Notes under the pieces: generated by a model
Seen by the model: the letters and a program-made list of their open reading frames with translations, nothing else
Told to the model about the DNA's origin: nothing
Database searches by the model: none
In this document: positions 49,029-57,646 of the stretch, piece after piece
Numbering within the stretch: the stretch's first letter is position 1
Layout: the number at the start of each line of letters is the position of its first letter
Translations under genes and position numbers: made by a program
Source: an uncultured Prevotellaceae bacterium
GTDB lineage: Bacteria > Bacteroidota > Bacteroidia > Bacteroidales > Bacteroidaceae
Assembly (NCBI GenBank): GCA_946540735.1
Contig: CAMNIN010000015.1
Location: 1-64,000 of the forward strand
Direction: 5' to 3'
Length of the DNA: 64,000 nt

Positions 49029-50738
49029 ATGAAAAAGTTATTCAAATCCATGCTGCTTTTCATGGCAGTGACCACCGGTTTGGGATTCCTTGCAAGTTGT
49101 AGTGACGACGATCTCCCCGCAGCCGACAGTCTGTTCAGGCCGGTCATCGACAGCGACAATATCACACATGGCCTCGATGCAGACAATGTGCCCTATATGA
49201 TTGTCAACTGGGACAATTTCAAGACAGCCAACCAATATACCGTAAGAATTGAGGCCAACGACGGAAGCGACAGCCGTGAGGTATCCACAGACAGTACCAC
49301 CTATCGTTTCGACAAGCTCCAGTATGACCGTGAGTACAACATCACGATCAGTTCGTCCAACACGGTCAGCGGTCTGAGTTCCAAGCCGTTTACGCTGACG
49401 ACGACATCACTCGACTACCCGACCAGTCTTTCAACCCCGCAGGCCACAGACATCATCGACATCGCCGCCCGCATCCGCTGGTCGGAAGGAGTGAATTATG
49501 ACAAGTTGATGGTCTACAAGGACAGCAATGACTCCCTGGTATCAGAGTACTCCCTGAGCACAGACGACAACCTCGCAGCCCAGAAGATCGTCGAGAATCT
49601 TGAGCCCCGCACCACCTATCGCGTGGAAGCCTATTCAGGCAGTGACTACAGGGGGAAGAAGCGTTTCACCACCGTCGCTCCCGAGAAGTTCTCCGGCGAG
49701 GTAGTCGACCTTCGCGGCCTTGATCCCGACACCGCATGGAAATGGTTCTCCGTGGGCAGCGGTTCGTCATTCGCCAACACCCTCGACTCGCTGATCAAGA
49801 CCCAGTATCAGGACAAGGACCTCACCATCGTATTGGAAGGCGGCACCCGTTACCGCATTTCGACCATCGAGTTGCCCGCCACCACCGGCACCATCACCTT
49901 CGTGACCGGTCTGAGTCTGGCCGGCGAGGCAGAGATGGGTGTGGAAGGCAACTTCCGTGTAGCCGGCAGTTCGGATGTCGGCGGAGTGGTATTCGACAAG
50001 ATTGCCTTCACCGACACGGAGAACAAGCCTCGCACCGACAATCACTACGGAGCCACCTACGTATTCAACTTCAACCAATCTGGAGGTAATCTCGGCACGC
50101 TGAAGTTCCTCAACAGCAGCATCAAGTACAAGCGTGGCATCTGCCGTATCCAGACCGCCGCCACCATCGGCGAAGTGATCATCGACAACTGTATCATCGA
50201 CTCCATCAGCGGTTACGGCATCACCAACGCCGACAACGCCAAGGCCGACATCCAGAATGTGAAGATCACCAACACCACCGTCTCGAATGCGGAGAAGATC
50301 TGTGTAGGCACCAAGGGTCTCCAGCCCAACTCCCTCGTGGTGGAGAACTGCACCTTCGTCTTCACCGTGGCCGATGCGAAGCCCTTCTTCGACTTCAAGT
50401 CGAGCAACTGGGCAGCATTCAAGGACAAGTTCACGTTCAAGAACTGTCTCATCGGTCAAGCCGGCCGCAGCAAGGCCGAGGGTGAGTTGGCCACGACCGG
50501 CATCACCGGTTGGAGCGGCGACTTGCAGCCCGAGTGCGACGAGCTCTACTTCACCAGCGACCTGCTCTGGCAGCCCACTTCTGAAGAAGACCCTGCTCCG
50601 AAGGCAGCCTTCCCCGGCACCACGTTGTCGACAAGCACCACAGAGACCTTCAAGAGTCCGTTTGAAAGTAATTTCCAGATCATCACCAGTGAACTGGGCG
50701 GCACCAAACCCACTCCCGGTGATCCCCGTTGGTATTAA
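49029..50738 (+). CDS. Surface lipoprotein with FN3 and DUF4957/DUF5123-type beta-helix
   Basis: 569 residues. Lipobox LGFLASCSDDD (Cys about 24) implies surface lipoprotein export. Two fibronectin-III-like domains (about 30-130 and 135-225) are followed by a right-handed beta-helix region (about 230-520): TIVLEGGTRYRIS, TITFVTGLSLAGE, IGEVIIDNCIIDSISGYGI, SLVVENCTFVFTV. This FN3 plus DUF4957/DUF5123 layout is seen in SusCD-linked proteins of pectin loci. No catalytic residues of polysaccharide lyases are evident, so a pectin-binding role like SusE/SusF is most likely. It starts 15 bp after SusD. Confidence 0.85.
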   Translation: MKKLFKSMLLFMAVTTGLGFLASCSDDDLPAADSLFRPVIDSDNITHGLDADNVPYMIVNWDNFKTANQYTVRIEANDGSDSREVSTDSTTYRFDKLQYDREYNITISSSNTVSGLSSKPFTLTTTSLDYPTSLSTPQATDIIDIAARIRWSEGVNYDKLMVYKDSNDSLVSEYSLSTDDNLAAQKIVENLEPRTTYRVEAYSGSDYRGKKRFTTVAPEKFSGEVVDLRGLDPDTAWKWFSVGSGSSFANTLDSLIKTQYQDKDLTIVLEGGTRYRISTIELPATTGTITFVTGLSLAGEAEMGVEGNFRVAGSSDVGGVVFDKIAFTDTENKPRTDNHYGATYVFNFNQSGGNLGTLKFLNSSIKYKRGICRIQTAATIGEVIIDNCIIDSISGYGITNADNAKADIQNVKITNTTVSNAEKICVGTKGLQPNSLVVENCTFVFTVADAKPFFDFKSSNWAAFKDKFTFKNCLIGQAGRSKAEGELATTGITGWSGDLQPECDELYFTSDLLWQPTSEEDPAPKAAFPGTTLSTSTTETFKSPFESNFQIITSELGGTKPTPGDPRWY

Positions 50739-50760
50739 TCATTCATCGACCCCTCATTCC

Positions 50761-50797
50761 ATCAGGCACGCACCTGTCATCAGGTTGCGTGCCTGAT
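50761..50797 (+). promoter_or_regulatory. Intercistronic hairpin between lipoprotein and PL1 genes
   Basis: Arms ATCAGGCACGCACCTG (50761-50776) and CAGGTTGCGTGCCTGAT (50781-50797) pair over 16 bp with one bulged base and a 4-nt loop. No U-tract follows. It could be a processing or stability site that lowers expression of the two downstream enzymes relative to SusCD, or a partial terminator. Confidence 0.6.
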
Positions 50798-50839
50798 AGT
50801 TGAAAGGAGAACACCATTTACCTCAATAAAACCAAATCC

Positions 50840-52933
50840 ATGAGACTATCCAAGCATCTCTTTATCCTCCTTGCATCGCTGGCCCTCACGGTATCAGCAG
50901 AAGCACAGGAGAAGACCCCCGCCTTCCCGGGAGCCGAGGGTTTCGGTCGCTACGTGACCGGCGGACGAGGAGGAAGCGTTTATCACGTGACCAACCTCAA
51001 CGACAGCGGCACCGGTTCACTGCGCTGGGCCCTCGACCATAACGGAGCCAAGACCATCGTCTTCGATGTGTCGGGCACCATCCACCTCAAGTCAGCCCTC
51101 AACATCAACAAAGGCAATGTCACCATTGCCGGACAGACCGCCCCCGGCGACGGCATCTGCGTGGCCGACTATCCTGTACAGATCAAGACCAACAACGTGA
51201 TCGTGCGCTATATGCGCTTCCGTTTAGGCAACAAGAACGTCACCGTCAACGGAGCAGACGGTTGGGACGGTTTTGGCGGTTTCGACCAGTCGGATATCAT
51301 CGTCGACCACTGTTCAGTCAGTTGGAGCATCGACGAGTGTCTCTCCATCTACGGCAACAAAAACACCACCGTACAGTGGTGCCTTGTGGCTCAGAGCCTG
51401 CAGGACGCCGGGCATTCGAAGGGCAGCCATGGCTATGGCGGCAACTGGGGCGGCAGTGGTGCCTCCTTCCACCACAACCTGATGGCCCATCATGAGAGCC
51501 GTGTTCCCCGGCTCGGTCCGCGCTACACCACCCAGCTCGACGAGCGCATGGACATGCGCAACAACGTGCTCTACAACTACTGTGGCAATGGTTGCTATGG
51601 TGGTGAAGCGATGAACGTGAACATCGTGAACAACTACTACAAGCCAGGTCCTGGCACGCTGCAGATCAGTTCGACCAAGCAGAAGCGCATCGCAGCTGTC
51701 GGCATCCGCACCACCTCTTATGTCGCCTCATACGCCGACTATGCCCCCACCCTCCATATCTGGGGCAAGTACTACGTGGACGGCAATGTGAACTCCCGCC
51801 ACAGCGACGTGACCAAGGACAACTGGACCTGGGGCATGTATAACCAGATCAACGCCGACAACAACGACGGTCTCTACGACCAGGCGGTGAAAGACTCCAT
51901 CCGTCTGCATGCACCCATCGACTACATCCTCACCACCACTCACACGGCAGAACTGGCCTACGAGAAAGTGCTCGCTTACGCTGGAGCCTCCCTTCACCGC
52001 GACAGCTTCGACGAGCTGATGGTCGATGACACCCGCAACGGCACAGCCACCTACACCGGAGCCGGCAACCACAAGGGCATCATCGACTCCCAGGAAGACA
52101 ACAAGCCCGAAGGAGCTGATGACAGTTGGAGTGCCTGGCCTGAACTGAACGTCATAGCCGCCCCCACCGATACCGACGGTGACGGCATGCCCGACGAGTG
52201 GGAACTCCAGAACGGCCTCAACCCCAACGACATCACCGACGGCAAGACCGTAGGCGCTGACGGTTACACCAACCTTGAGAACTACCTCAACTCACTGGTG
52301 GCCGACATCACCTCCGACCAATACGCAGGAGGAGTGCAAGGAGGCAGCATCATTGAGAATGGCGGCGAGTCTCAAGTCACGAGTTATGAGATCTCCCCCA
52401 ACACCTCGAACGGCGACTGGACCTTCAGCAACGGTTTCAGCATCACCGTCTCAGGAAAGGCCTACTCAGAAGGTTCGGCCTGCGGCATGAAAGGCATCAA
52501 ATACTCCCGCAACACCACCTACAAGATCAACATCCCCGATGGCATCACCATCACGAAAGTAGACTTCACCGGTTACAGCAACGATGACAACAGCACGGCC
52601 TATATCGAGCGCTTCGGTGAGAATATTTTCTCCAACAACGACTATGTGTTGCCCTCCCGTGCTGGCGGAAGTTACGTCACCTTCAGCGTCGACCTGCCCA
52701 CTCCCGCCACGAAGCAAGCCAATTTCGTGGTCAAAGACGCCCAAGCCGTCGTCAACATGACCCTTCATGGAGCGTCCACCGGCATCCGCGACGTCAGCAG
52801 CACAACAAACCATTCCCATGACATCTACACCATCGACGGCCGATTGGTGGTGCGCCAAGGCACGGCCCACGACCTGGAATCACTACCCAAAGGCGTGTAT
52901 ATCATCGGAAACAAGAAAATCATCCTGAAATAA
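50840..52933 (+). CDS. PL1 pectate lyase
   Basis: A 697-residue exported lyase. Signal peptide about 1-22; PL1 beta-helix about 25-380 with TPAFPGAEGFGRYVTGGRGG, VTNLNDSGTGSLRWAL, VDHCSVSWSIDECLSIYGN, the catalytic region FHHNLMAHHESRVPRLG and NNVLYNYCGNGCYGG. A calcium-binding segment DTDGDGMPDEWELQNGLN follows, then a C-terminal beta domain (about 500-650) and a short tail (IYTIDGRLVVRQG ... GVYIIGNKKIIL) resembling a T9SS-type sorting segment. It is similar to the PL1 at 30684-32933 but has this tail where the other has dockerin repeats. It is separated from the GH97 gene by 7 bp. Confidence 0.93.
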   Translation: MRLSKHLFILLASLALTVSAEAQEKTPAFPGAEGFGRYVTGGRGGSVYHVTNLNDSGTGSLRWALDHNGAKTIVFDVSGTIHLKSALNINKGNVTIAGQTAPGDGICVADYPVQIKTNNVIVRYMRFRLGNKNVTVNGADGWDGFGGFDQSDIIVDHCSVSWSIDECLSIYGNKNTTVQWCLVAQSLQDAGHSKGSHGYGGNWGGSGASFHHNLMAHHESRVPRLGPRYTTQLDERMDMRNNVLYNYCGNGCYGGEAMNVNIVNNYYKPGPGTLQISSTKQKRIAAVGIRTTSYVASYADYAPTLHIWGKYYVDGNVNSRHSDVTKDNWTWGMYNQINADNNDGLYDQAVKDSIRLHAPIDYILTTTHTAELAYEKVLAYAGASLHRDSFDELMVDDTRNGTATYTGAGNHKGIIDSQEDNKPEGADDSWSAWPELNVIAAPTDTDGDGMPDEWELQNGLNPNDITDGKTVGADGYTNLENYLNSLVADITSDQYAGGVQGGSIIENGGESQVTSYEISPNTSNGDWTFSNGFSITVSGKAYSEGSACGMKGIKYSRNTTYKINIPDGITITKVDFTGYSNDDNSTAYIERFGENIFSNNDYVLPSRAGGSYVTFSVDLPTPATKQANFVVKDAQAVVNMTLHGASTGIRDVSSTTNHSHDIYTIDGRLVVRQGTAHDLESLPKGVYIIGNKKIILK

Positions 52934-52940
52934 GATCATC

Positions 52941-54842
52941 ATGAAGAAAACACTCGTTCTATTGTCGCTACTCATCCTGTCGTTTTCCGCAGCCAAGTCG
53001 AAAGACCTGTCCATTGCCTCACCCGACGGGAAAATGCGAGTGACCATCCACGTCGAGCAAGACCGTTTGACCTGGGAGGTCAACCACGAAGGCACCCCCG
53101 TACTCACCCCCTCAGAGATCGGCATCAACGGTCATCTGACCCGCATGAAAGGCAAAGCCGCCAAAGGCAACACCGCCCTCGTATCCAACAGCCAATACAC
53201 CGTAGAGTTCCATGCCGACAATGACGCAGCCGCCTACCGCATCATAGCCAAAGGCAAGAAGCCCGTCACCATCAACAATGAGACTGCTGAATTCCAGTTC
53301 GCTGGCGACTACAAGGCCTTCATCCCCTACGTCAATGACAATCGTTCCGGCGAGCGCTGGTGCTTCTCTTTTGAGAGTTACTACGACGAGCAGCCCCTCT
53401 CGAAGATGTTCAGCGACTCGTTGGCCATCAACCCACTGGCCGTACGTCTTCCCCAAGGTAAGACAGCCGTCGTGCTCGATGCCAACGTCACCGACTATCC
53501 TGGCATGTTCCTGAAGAAATGCGGAGCCCACGGACTGCAAGCCGAGTTTGCCCCCTACCCCCTGAAGGAAGAGAACAGCGGGCACGCCAGTCTGAACCTC
53601 ATCCCCACGTCGCGCGCCAACTACATCGCCAAGTCGACGATTCAGACGCCCTGGCGCATTGTGGCCGTGATGGAAAACGACGCCCAACTGCTGAGCAGCG
53701 ACATCGCCCGCCGCTACGGTCCGTCCTGCCGTATCACCGACACCTCATGGATCCGTCCTGGCAAAGTGGCCTGGGACTGGTGGAATGCAACGATGCTGAC
53801 CGGCGTGGACTTCAGAGCCGGAATGAACACCGACACCTACAAGTACTACATTGATTTCGCAGCCAAGAACCACCTGGAGTACATCATCATCGATGAAGGT
53901 TGGAGCAGCGAGGAGTCGCTGACAGAAAAACTCAATCCCGAGATAGACCTCTCCGTGCTACTCCCATACGCCAAGGATCGCAACGTAGGCATCATACTCT
54001 GGTCGAGTTGGCGCAACAGTGCCAGGAACACAGAGCAAGACTTCAAGCACTACGCCGACTTAGGCATCGCAGGATTCAAGGTCGATTTCTTCGACCGCGA
54101 TGACCAGGCCCTGATACGCTCCGCCTGGGAGATCGCTGATTGCGCCGCCCGTCATCACCTGTTGCTCGACTTCCACGGTTTCCGTCCGACAGGCATCAAC
54201 TACGCCTATCCCAACATCGTGAATTTCGAGGGTGTGAAAGGCCTTGAGAACTCCAAATGGGAGCCCCGTACAGGCAATGGGCCGATGCACGACCAGCCCC
54301 GCTATGATGTCACCATCCCCTATCTGCGCATGCTCATCGGTCCGCTCGACTACACCCCCGGAGCCATGGTGAATGCCACCAGAGCCCAGTTCTTCGGCAA
54401 CAACGACCATCCCATGAGCCAAGGCACGCGCGCCCATCAAGTGGCAATGTATATCACTTACGACGCCCCCCTTCAAATGCTGGCCGACTCCCCCTCCAAA
54501 TACATGAAGGAGCAAGAGACCACCGACTATATCTCCCGGATTCCCACCGTCTTCGACGAAGTGATCGGCCTTGACGGAGAAATCGGCGAATACACCGTCA
54601 TTGCCAAGCGCAAAGGCCAGAAATGGTATCTCTCGGCCATGACCAACTGGCAGTCCCGTGACCTCAGCATCGACCTGTCGATGTTGTCTTCGGGCAGTCA
54701 TCAGGCCACGATTTTCGCTGATGGACTCAATGCCGACCGCGACGCCACCGACTACAAGTGCAGTGTCACCACAGTGCGACAGGGCCAGCGTCTCAACATC
54801 CACCTTGCCCCAGGCGGAGGATGGAGTATGATCGTGGATTGA
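52941..54842 (+). CDS. GH97 glycoside hydrolase, probable retaining alpha-galactosidase type
   Basis: A 633-residue exported GH97 enzyme (signal peptide about 1-20). The N-terminal beta-sandwich (about 22-270) opens with LSIASPDGKMRVTIHV; the TIM barrel has VAWDWWNATM, YIIIDEGW, GFKVDFFDRDDQ and NFEGVKGLENSKW. GH97 splits into inverting members (SusB-like, glutamate base) and retaining members (Asp nucleophile in G-x-K-V-D-F); here Asp382 sits in the retaining motif, and a glutamate in FEGVKGLE (430-436) is the likely acid/base. Retaining members are alpha-galactosidases in known cases. As last gene of the pectin operon it could trim alpha-linked galactose or another sugar from side chains. 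Confidence 0.9.
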   Translation: MKKTLVLLSLLILSFSAAKSKDLSIASPDGKMRVTIHVEQDRLTWEVNHEGTPVLTPSEIGINGHLTRMKGKAAKGNTALVSNSQYTVEFHADNDAAAYRIIAKGKKPVTINNETAEFQFAGDYKAFIPYVNDNRSGERWCFSFESYYDEQPLSKMFSDSLAINPLAVRLPQGKTAVVLDANVTDYPGMFLKKCGAHGLQAEFAPYPLKEENSGHASLNLIPTSRANYIAKSTIQTPWRIVAVMENDAQLLSSDIARRYGPSCRITDTSWIRPGKVAWDWWNATMLTGVDFRAGMNTDTYKYYIDFAAKNHLEYIIIDEGWSSEESLTEKLNPEIDLSVLLPYAKDRNVGIILWSSWRNSARNTEQDFKHYADLGIAGFKVDFFDRDDQALIRSAWEIADCAARHHLLLDFHGFRPTGINYAYPNIVNFEGVKGLENSKWEPRTGNGPMHDQPRYDVTIPYLRMLIGPLDYTPGAMVNATRAQFFGNNDHPMSQGTRAHQVAMYITYDAPLQMLADSPSKYMKEQETTDYISRIPTVFDEVIGLDGEIGEYTVIAKRKGQKWYLSAMTNWQSRDLSIDLSMLSSGSHQATIFADGLNADRDATDYKCSVTTVRQGQRLNIHLAPGGGWSMIVD

Positions 54843-54873
54843 CGCCTCCCCGGTACTCTTTCCAGAAAGCATC

Positions 54874-54921
54874 AAAAAAATGGCCCCGAAGGCAGTGTTT
54901 GCGACACATTCCTTCGGGGCC
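54874..54921 (-). terminator. Intrinsic terminator of the glycogen-related operon
   Basis: 11-bp perfect stem GGCCCCGAAGG (54921-54911) / CCTTCGGGGCC (54892-54882), with an inner GTGT/ACAC stem in the loop, then seven U (54880-54874) on the minus strand. Confidence 0.9.
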
Positions 54922-54942
54922 GGATTGATTACGAATGCCGTT

Positions 54943-56349
54943 TTATTCCTCTTTTTTTGCCGCGGTTTTCTTGGCCGCGGTTTTCTTGGCAGCAGGTTTC
55001 TTGGCAGGTGCGGCCTCCTTCTCCAGTTTGGCCTTCAGTTTGTCCTCCAGTTTCTGCATCTTGTCGATCTTGGCCTGCAGGCGTGTGATCTCCTTGTCCT
55101 TCTTCTCGATTTCATCGCCCTGATTCTTGATGGTAGTGAGGAGCGCATCCAGCTCATCATTATCGATAGACTCAGGATAGAGCGCATTGACCCTATTGAT
55201 GAAGTCGCCAAGGATATTCATATAGTTGGTGAACGCGTCAAACGGTGTGCTGTAGATACCGCGGTCGAGCCCCACATTCGAAGGTTTGGTGGTCATGAAG
55301 CGGAAGTTGTTGGAAGCCTGTAGGTAATCCCAGTCCTGGTTGATGCGCGGATCATCAGCGATGCGGAGTCTGTCGGCGATGCTATAGAGTTTGTTGAAAG
55401 CCTCACGCTGCATGGGGTTTCCGAGCCAGCAGCTCACGTCGCGCTCCTCGTCCACCCATGACAAAGTATCGGGCACGTCGAGGTTGCCCACACTCTTCAT
55501 CTTCAGGCAGATCTCCGTCGGAGTGGAGAATGTGATTCCCTTCTGCTTGGCGCAAGCCGGGAGTGCCTTGAGGAACTCCAGGATGTTGCTCGAGAGCGGT
55601 TGAGCGATACCCAGAGCCGACAGTTCCATGAAGATGTTGATGATTTGCTCCTCTTCGGGGAAGTTGGCGATTCTGTCGATGTAATTATCAGCGAAGAGCG
55701 GATACCCCTCCCATTCGCTGTTGTTGAAACGCAGAGAGATATCATCGCTGAGCGTCACGTCGCGGAGCAGCAGTTTAAGATTCGGAGCGATGGCGCAGTT
55801 ATAGACATAATGCGGTGATTTCCATCCAAGCACATGTTTTGCCCCCTCGGTGAGCATGCCTTTGAATCCCATGGCAGCAGCCTGTCCGCCGATGTCATCG
55901 CTGTAGATGAGCGAAGAGTTGCGCAGCACCTGTGGTTCCTGTCCGAAGTATTCCTTGATTTTGACGCACTGTTTCTTGACATCACGCTCGAAAGAAGCCT
56001 CATTGGCCAGGGCAGCCAATCCATGCGAATAAGGTTCGGCCAAGAACTCCACGCATCCTGTGGCATTGAGTTCCTGCAGTTTCTCGAGCACCTGAGGAGC
56101 ATGCATCTCAAGTTGTTCGATACCCGTTCCTGAGAGCGAGAAAGCCACTTTGAAATAATTGCCGTTCTGTGCGATCATCTCCTGTATGGCATTGAGAGCC
56201 GGCATATATGAACGGTTGGCGATGTCGGTGATCGACCGTTCATTCTCATAATCATCGTAATAATAGTGGTCGGTACCGATATCGAAGAAGCGGTAACGCT
56301 TGAGATGGATGATCTGATGTATCTCAAAATATAAGCAAATTGTTTTCAT
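54943..56349 (-). CDS. GH57-family protein lacking the usual catalytic residues
   Basis: 468 residues, no signal peptide, so cytoplasmic. The N-terminal about 385 residues align with Bacteroidales GH57 amylase-like proteins (MKTICLYFEIHQ, RYRFFDIG, CVEFLAEPYSHGLAAL, GMLTEGAKHVLGWKSPHYVYN). Three functional motifs are changed: HQP is HQI (11-13), the nucleophile motif RNTELIYSDD is RNSSLIYSDD (Ser146 for Glu), and the acid motif DYETFGEH is ELSALGIA (242-249). It ends in a coiled coil (about 398-445) and a Lys/Ala tail (PAAKKTAAKKTAAKKEE). It is probably a binding or regulatory protein rather than an amylase. It is last in an operon with a debranching enzyme and a GT4 enzyme. The family motifs used for comparison are from memory. 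Confidence 0.85.
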   Translation of the reverse strand: MKTICLYFEIHQIIHLKRYRFFDIGTDHYYYDDYENERSITDIANRSYMPALNAIQEMIAQNGNYFKVAFSLSGTGIEQLEMHAPQVLEKLQELNATGCVEFLAEPYSHGLAALANEASFERDVKKQCVKIKEYFGQEPQVLRNSSLIYSDDIGGQAAAMGFKGMLTEGAKHVLGWKSPHYVYNCAIAPNLKLLLRDVTLSDDISLRFNNSEWEGYPLFADNYIDRIANFPEEEQIINIFMELSALGIAQPLSSNILEFLKALPACAKQKGITFSTPTEICLKMKSVGNLDVPDTLSWVDEERDVSCWLGNPMQREAFNKLYSIADRLRIADDPRINQDWDYLQASNNFRFMTTKPSNVGLDRGIYSTPFDAFTNYMNILGDFINRVNALYPESIDNDELDALLTTIKNQGDEIEKKDKEITRLQAKIDKMQKLEDKLKAKLEKEAAPAKKPAAKKTAAKKTAAKKEE

Positions 56350-56365
56350 TTTGGTATTTTTTTAA

Positions 56366-57631
56366 TTACTTATTAAGTGTGCGGATATAAAGTTCCTTGA
56401 TCCAGCGGCCCACCTTTTCCCATGTGATCTGGTCGACCTCTCGTTTGCCTTCCTCTTGCAGGAAATGGAACAGGCTGTCATTATGACAGATGGAGTAGAT
56501 GGCGTCGGCCAGGGCGTGTATATCCCAGTAGTCGACCTTGATGCAGTTGTGCAGGATCTCAGCGCAGCCGCTCTGCCATGAGATGATGGACGGCGTGCCG
56601 CACTGCATGGCCTCGAGCGGAGAGATGCCAAACGGTTCGCTGACCGACGGCATGACATAGACATCAGAGTCCTTGAGGCACTCGTAGACCTGTTTTCCCC
56701 TCATGAATCCCGGGAAGTGGAACCTATCGGCGATGCCCCTCTCAGCGGCGAGCTGTATCATGGCATCCATCATGTCGCCCGATCCCGCCATGCAGAATCT
56801 CACGTTTCGAGTGCGGTGCAGCACCATATTCGCGGCCTCCACGAAGTATTCGGGTCCTTTCTGCATGGTGATACGTCCGAGGAAAGTGACCACTTTCTCT
56901 TTTCCTGTATGGTCGGGTCTGGGTATATCCTGCAGTTCCTGCCGTAACGGATAGACGGCGTTATGCACGGTGAACACCTTTTTGGGGTCCTGGAAATAAT
57001 GGTTGATGACCGTCTGGCGGGTGAGTTCAGACACACACATGATGCAGTCGGCATTGTCCATACCATCTTTCTCGATGGAGTATACGGTGGGATTCACCTT
57101 ACCGCGGCTTCGGTCGAAGTCAGTGGCATGCACATGGATGCACAGCGGTTTTCCGCTCACGTTCTTGGCATGGATGCCAGCGGGATAAGTCAGCCAGTCG
57201 TGTGCATGAATGATATCAAAATCCTCAGTACGAGCCACCACTCCAGCGATGACAGAATAGTTGTTGATTTCCTCGTGGAGGTTTTTGGGATATCCCCCGG
57301 CGAACTCCATACATCCCAGGTCGTTGACATGCATGTAGTTGAAATCGGCATAGATATTGTCCCTTAACTTGAAGTAATAGTCAGGATCCATAATATTGCC
57401 GATACGGCTTTTCACATAGTCATAATCGACATCTCTCCATGCGATAGGCACGGCGCACATGCCGACGATGCGGCAGGCTTTGGTGTCCTCGTCGCCGAAG
57501 GGTTTAGGCAAGCAAAGGGTGATGTCCATGTCTCCCTGGGCATACAATCCCTCAGAGATGCCATAATTAGCGGTGGCGAGTCCACCGAACACATGAGGAG
57601 GATACTCCCAGCCAAACATTAAAACTTTCAT
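56366..57631 (-). CDS. GT4-family glycosyltransferase, glycogen-synthase-like
   Basis: A 421-residue cytoplasmic GT-B enzyme. N-terminal half MKVLMFGWEYPPHVFGGLATANYGI (glucan-synthase-like opening with the GGL loop) and DIIHAHDWLTYPAGI; C-terminal half VVTFLGRITMQKGPEYFVEAANMV, FCMAGSGDMM, and the nucleotide-sugar-binding SEPFGISPLEAMQCGTPSII. Bacteroidales carry this gene between the debranching enzyme and GH57 genes, where it is thought to build alpha-1,4-glucan. Gaps are 15 bp to each neighbour, consistent with one operon. Confidence 0.9.
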   Translation of the reverse strand: MKVLMFGWEYPPHVFGGLATANYGISEGLYAQGDMDITLCLPKPFGDEDTKACRIVGMCAVPIAWRDVDYDYVKSRIGNIMDPDYYFKLRDNIYADFNYMHVNDLGCMEFAGGYPKNLHEEINNYSVIAGVVARTEDFDIIHAHDWLTYPAGIHAKNVSGKPLCIHVHATDFDRSRGKVNPTVYSIEKDGMDNADCIMCVSELTRQTVINHYFQDPKKVFTVHNAVYPLRQELQDIPRPDHTGKEKVVTFLGRITMQKGPEYFVEAANMVLHRTRNVRFCMAGSGDMMDAMIQLAAERGIADRFHFPGFMRGKQVYECLKDSDVYVMPSVSEPFGISPLEAMQCGTPSIISWQSGCAEILHNCIKVDYWDIHALADAIYSICHNDSLFHFLQEEGKREVDQITWEKVGRWIKELYIRTLNK

Positions 57632-57646
57632 ATTTTGTCTCCTCCT

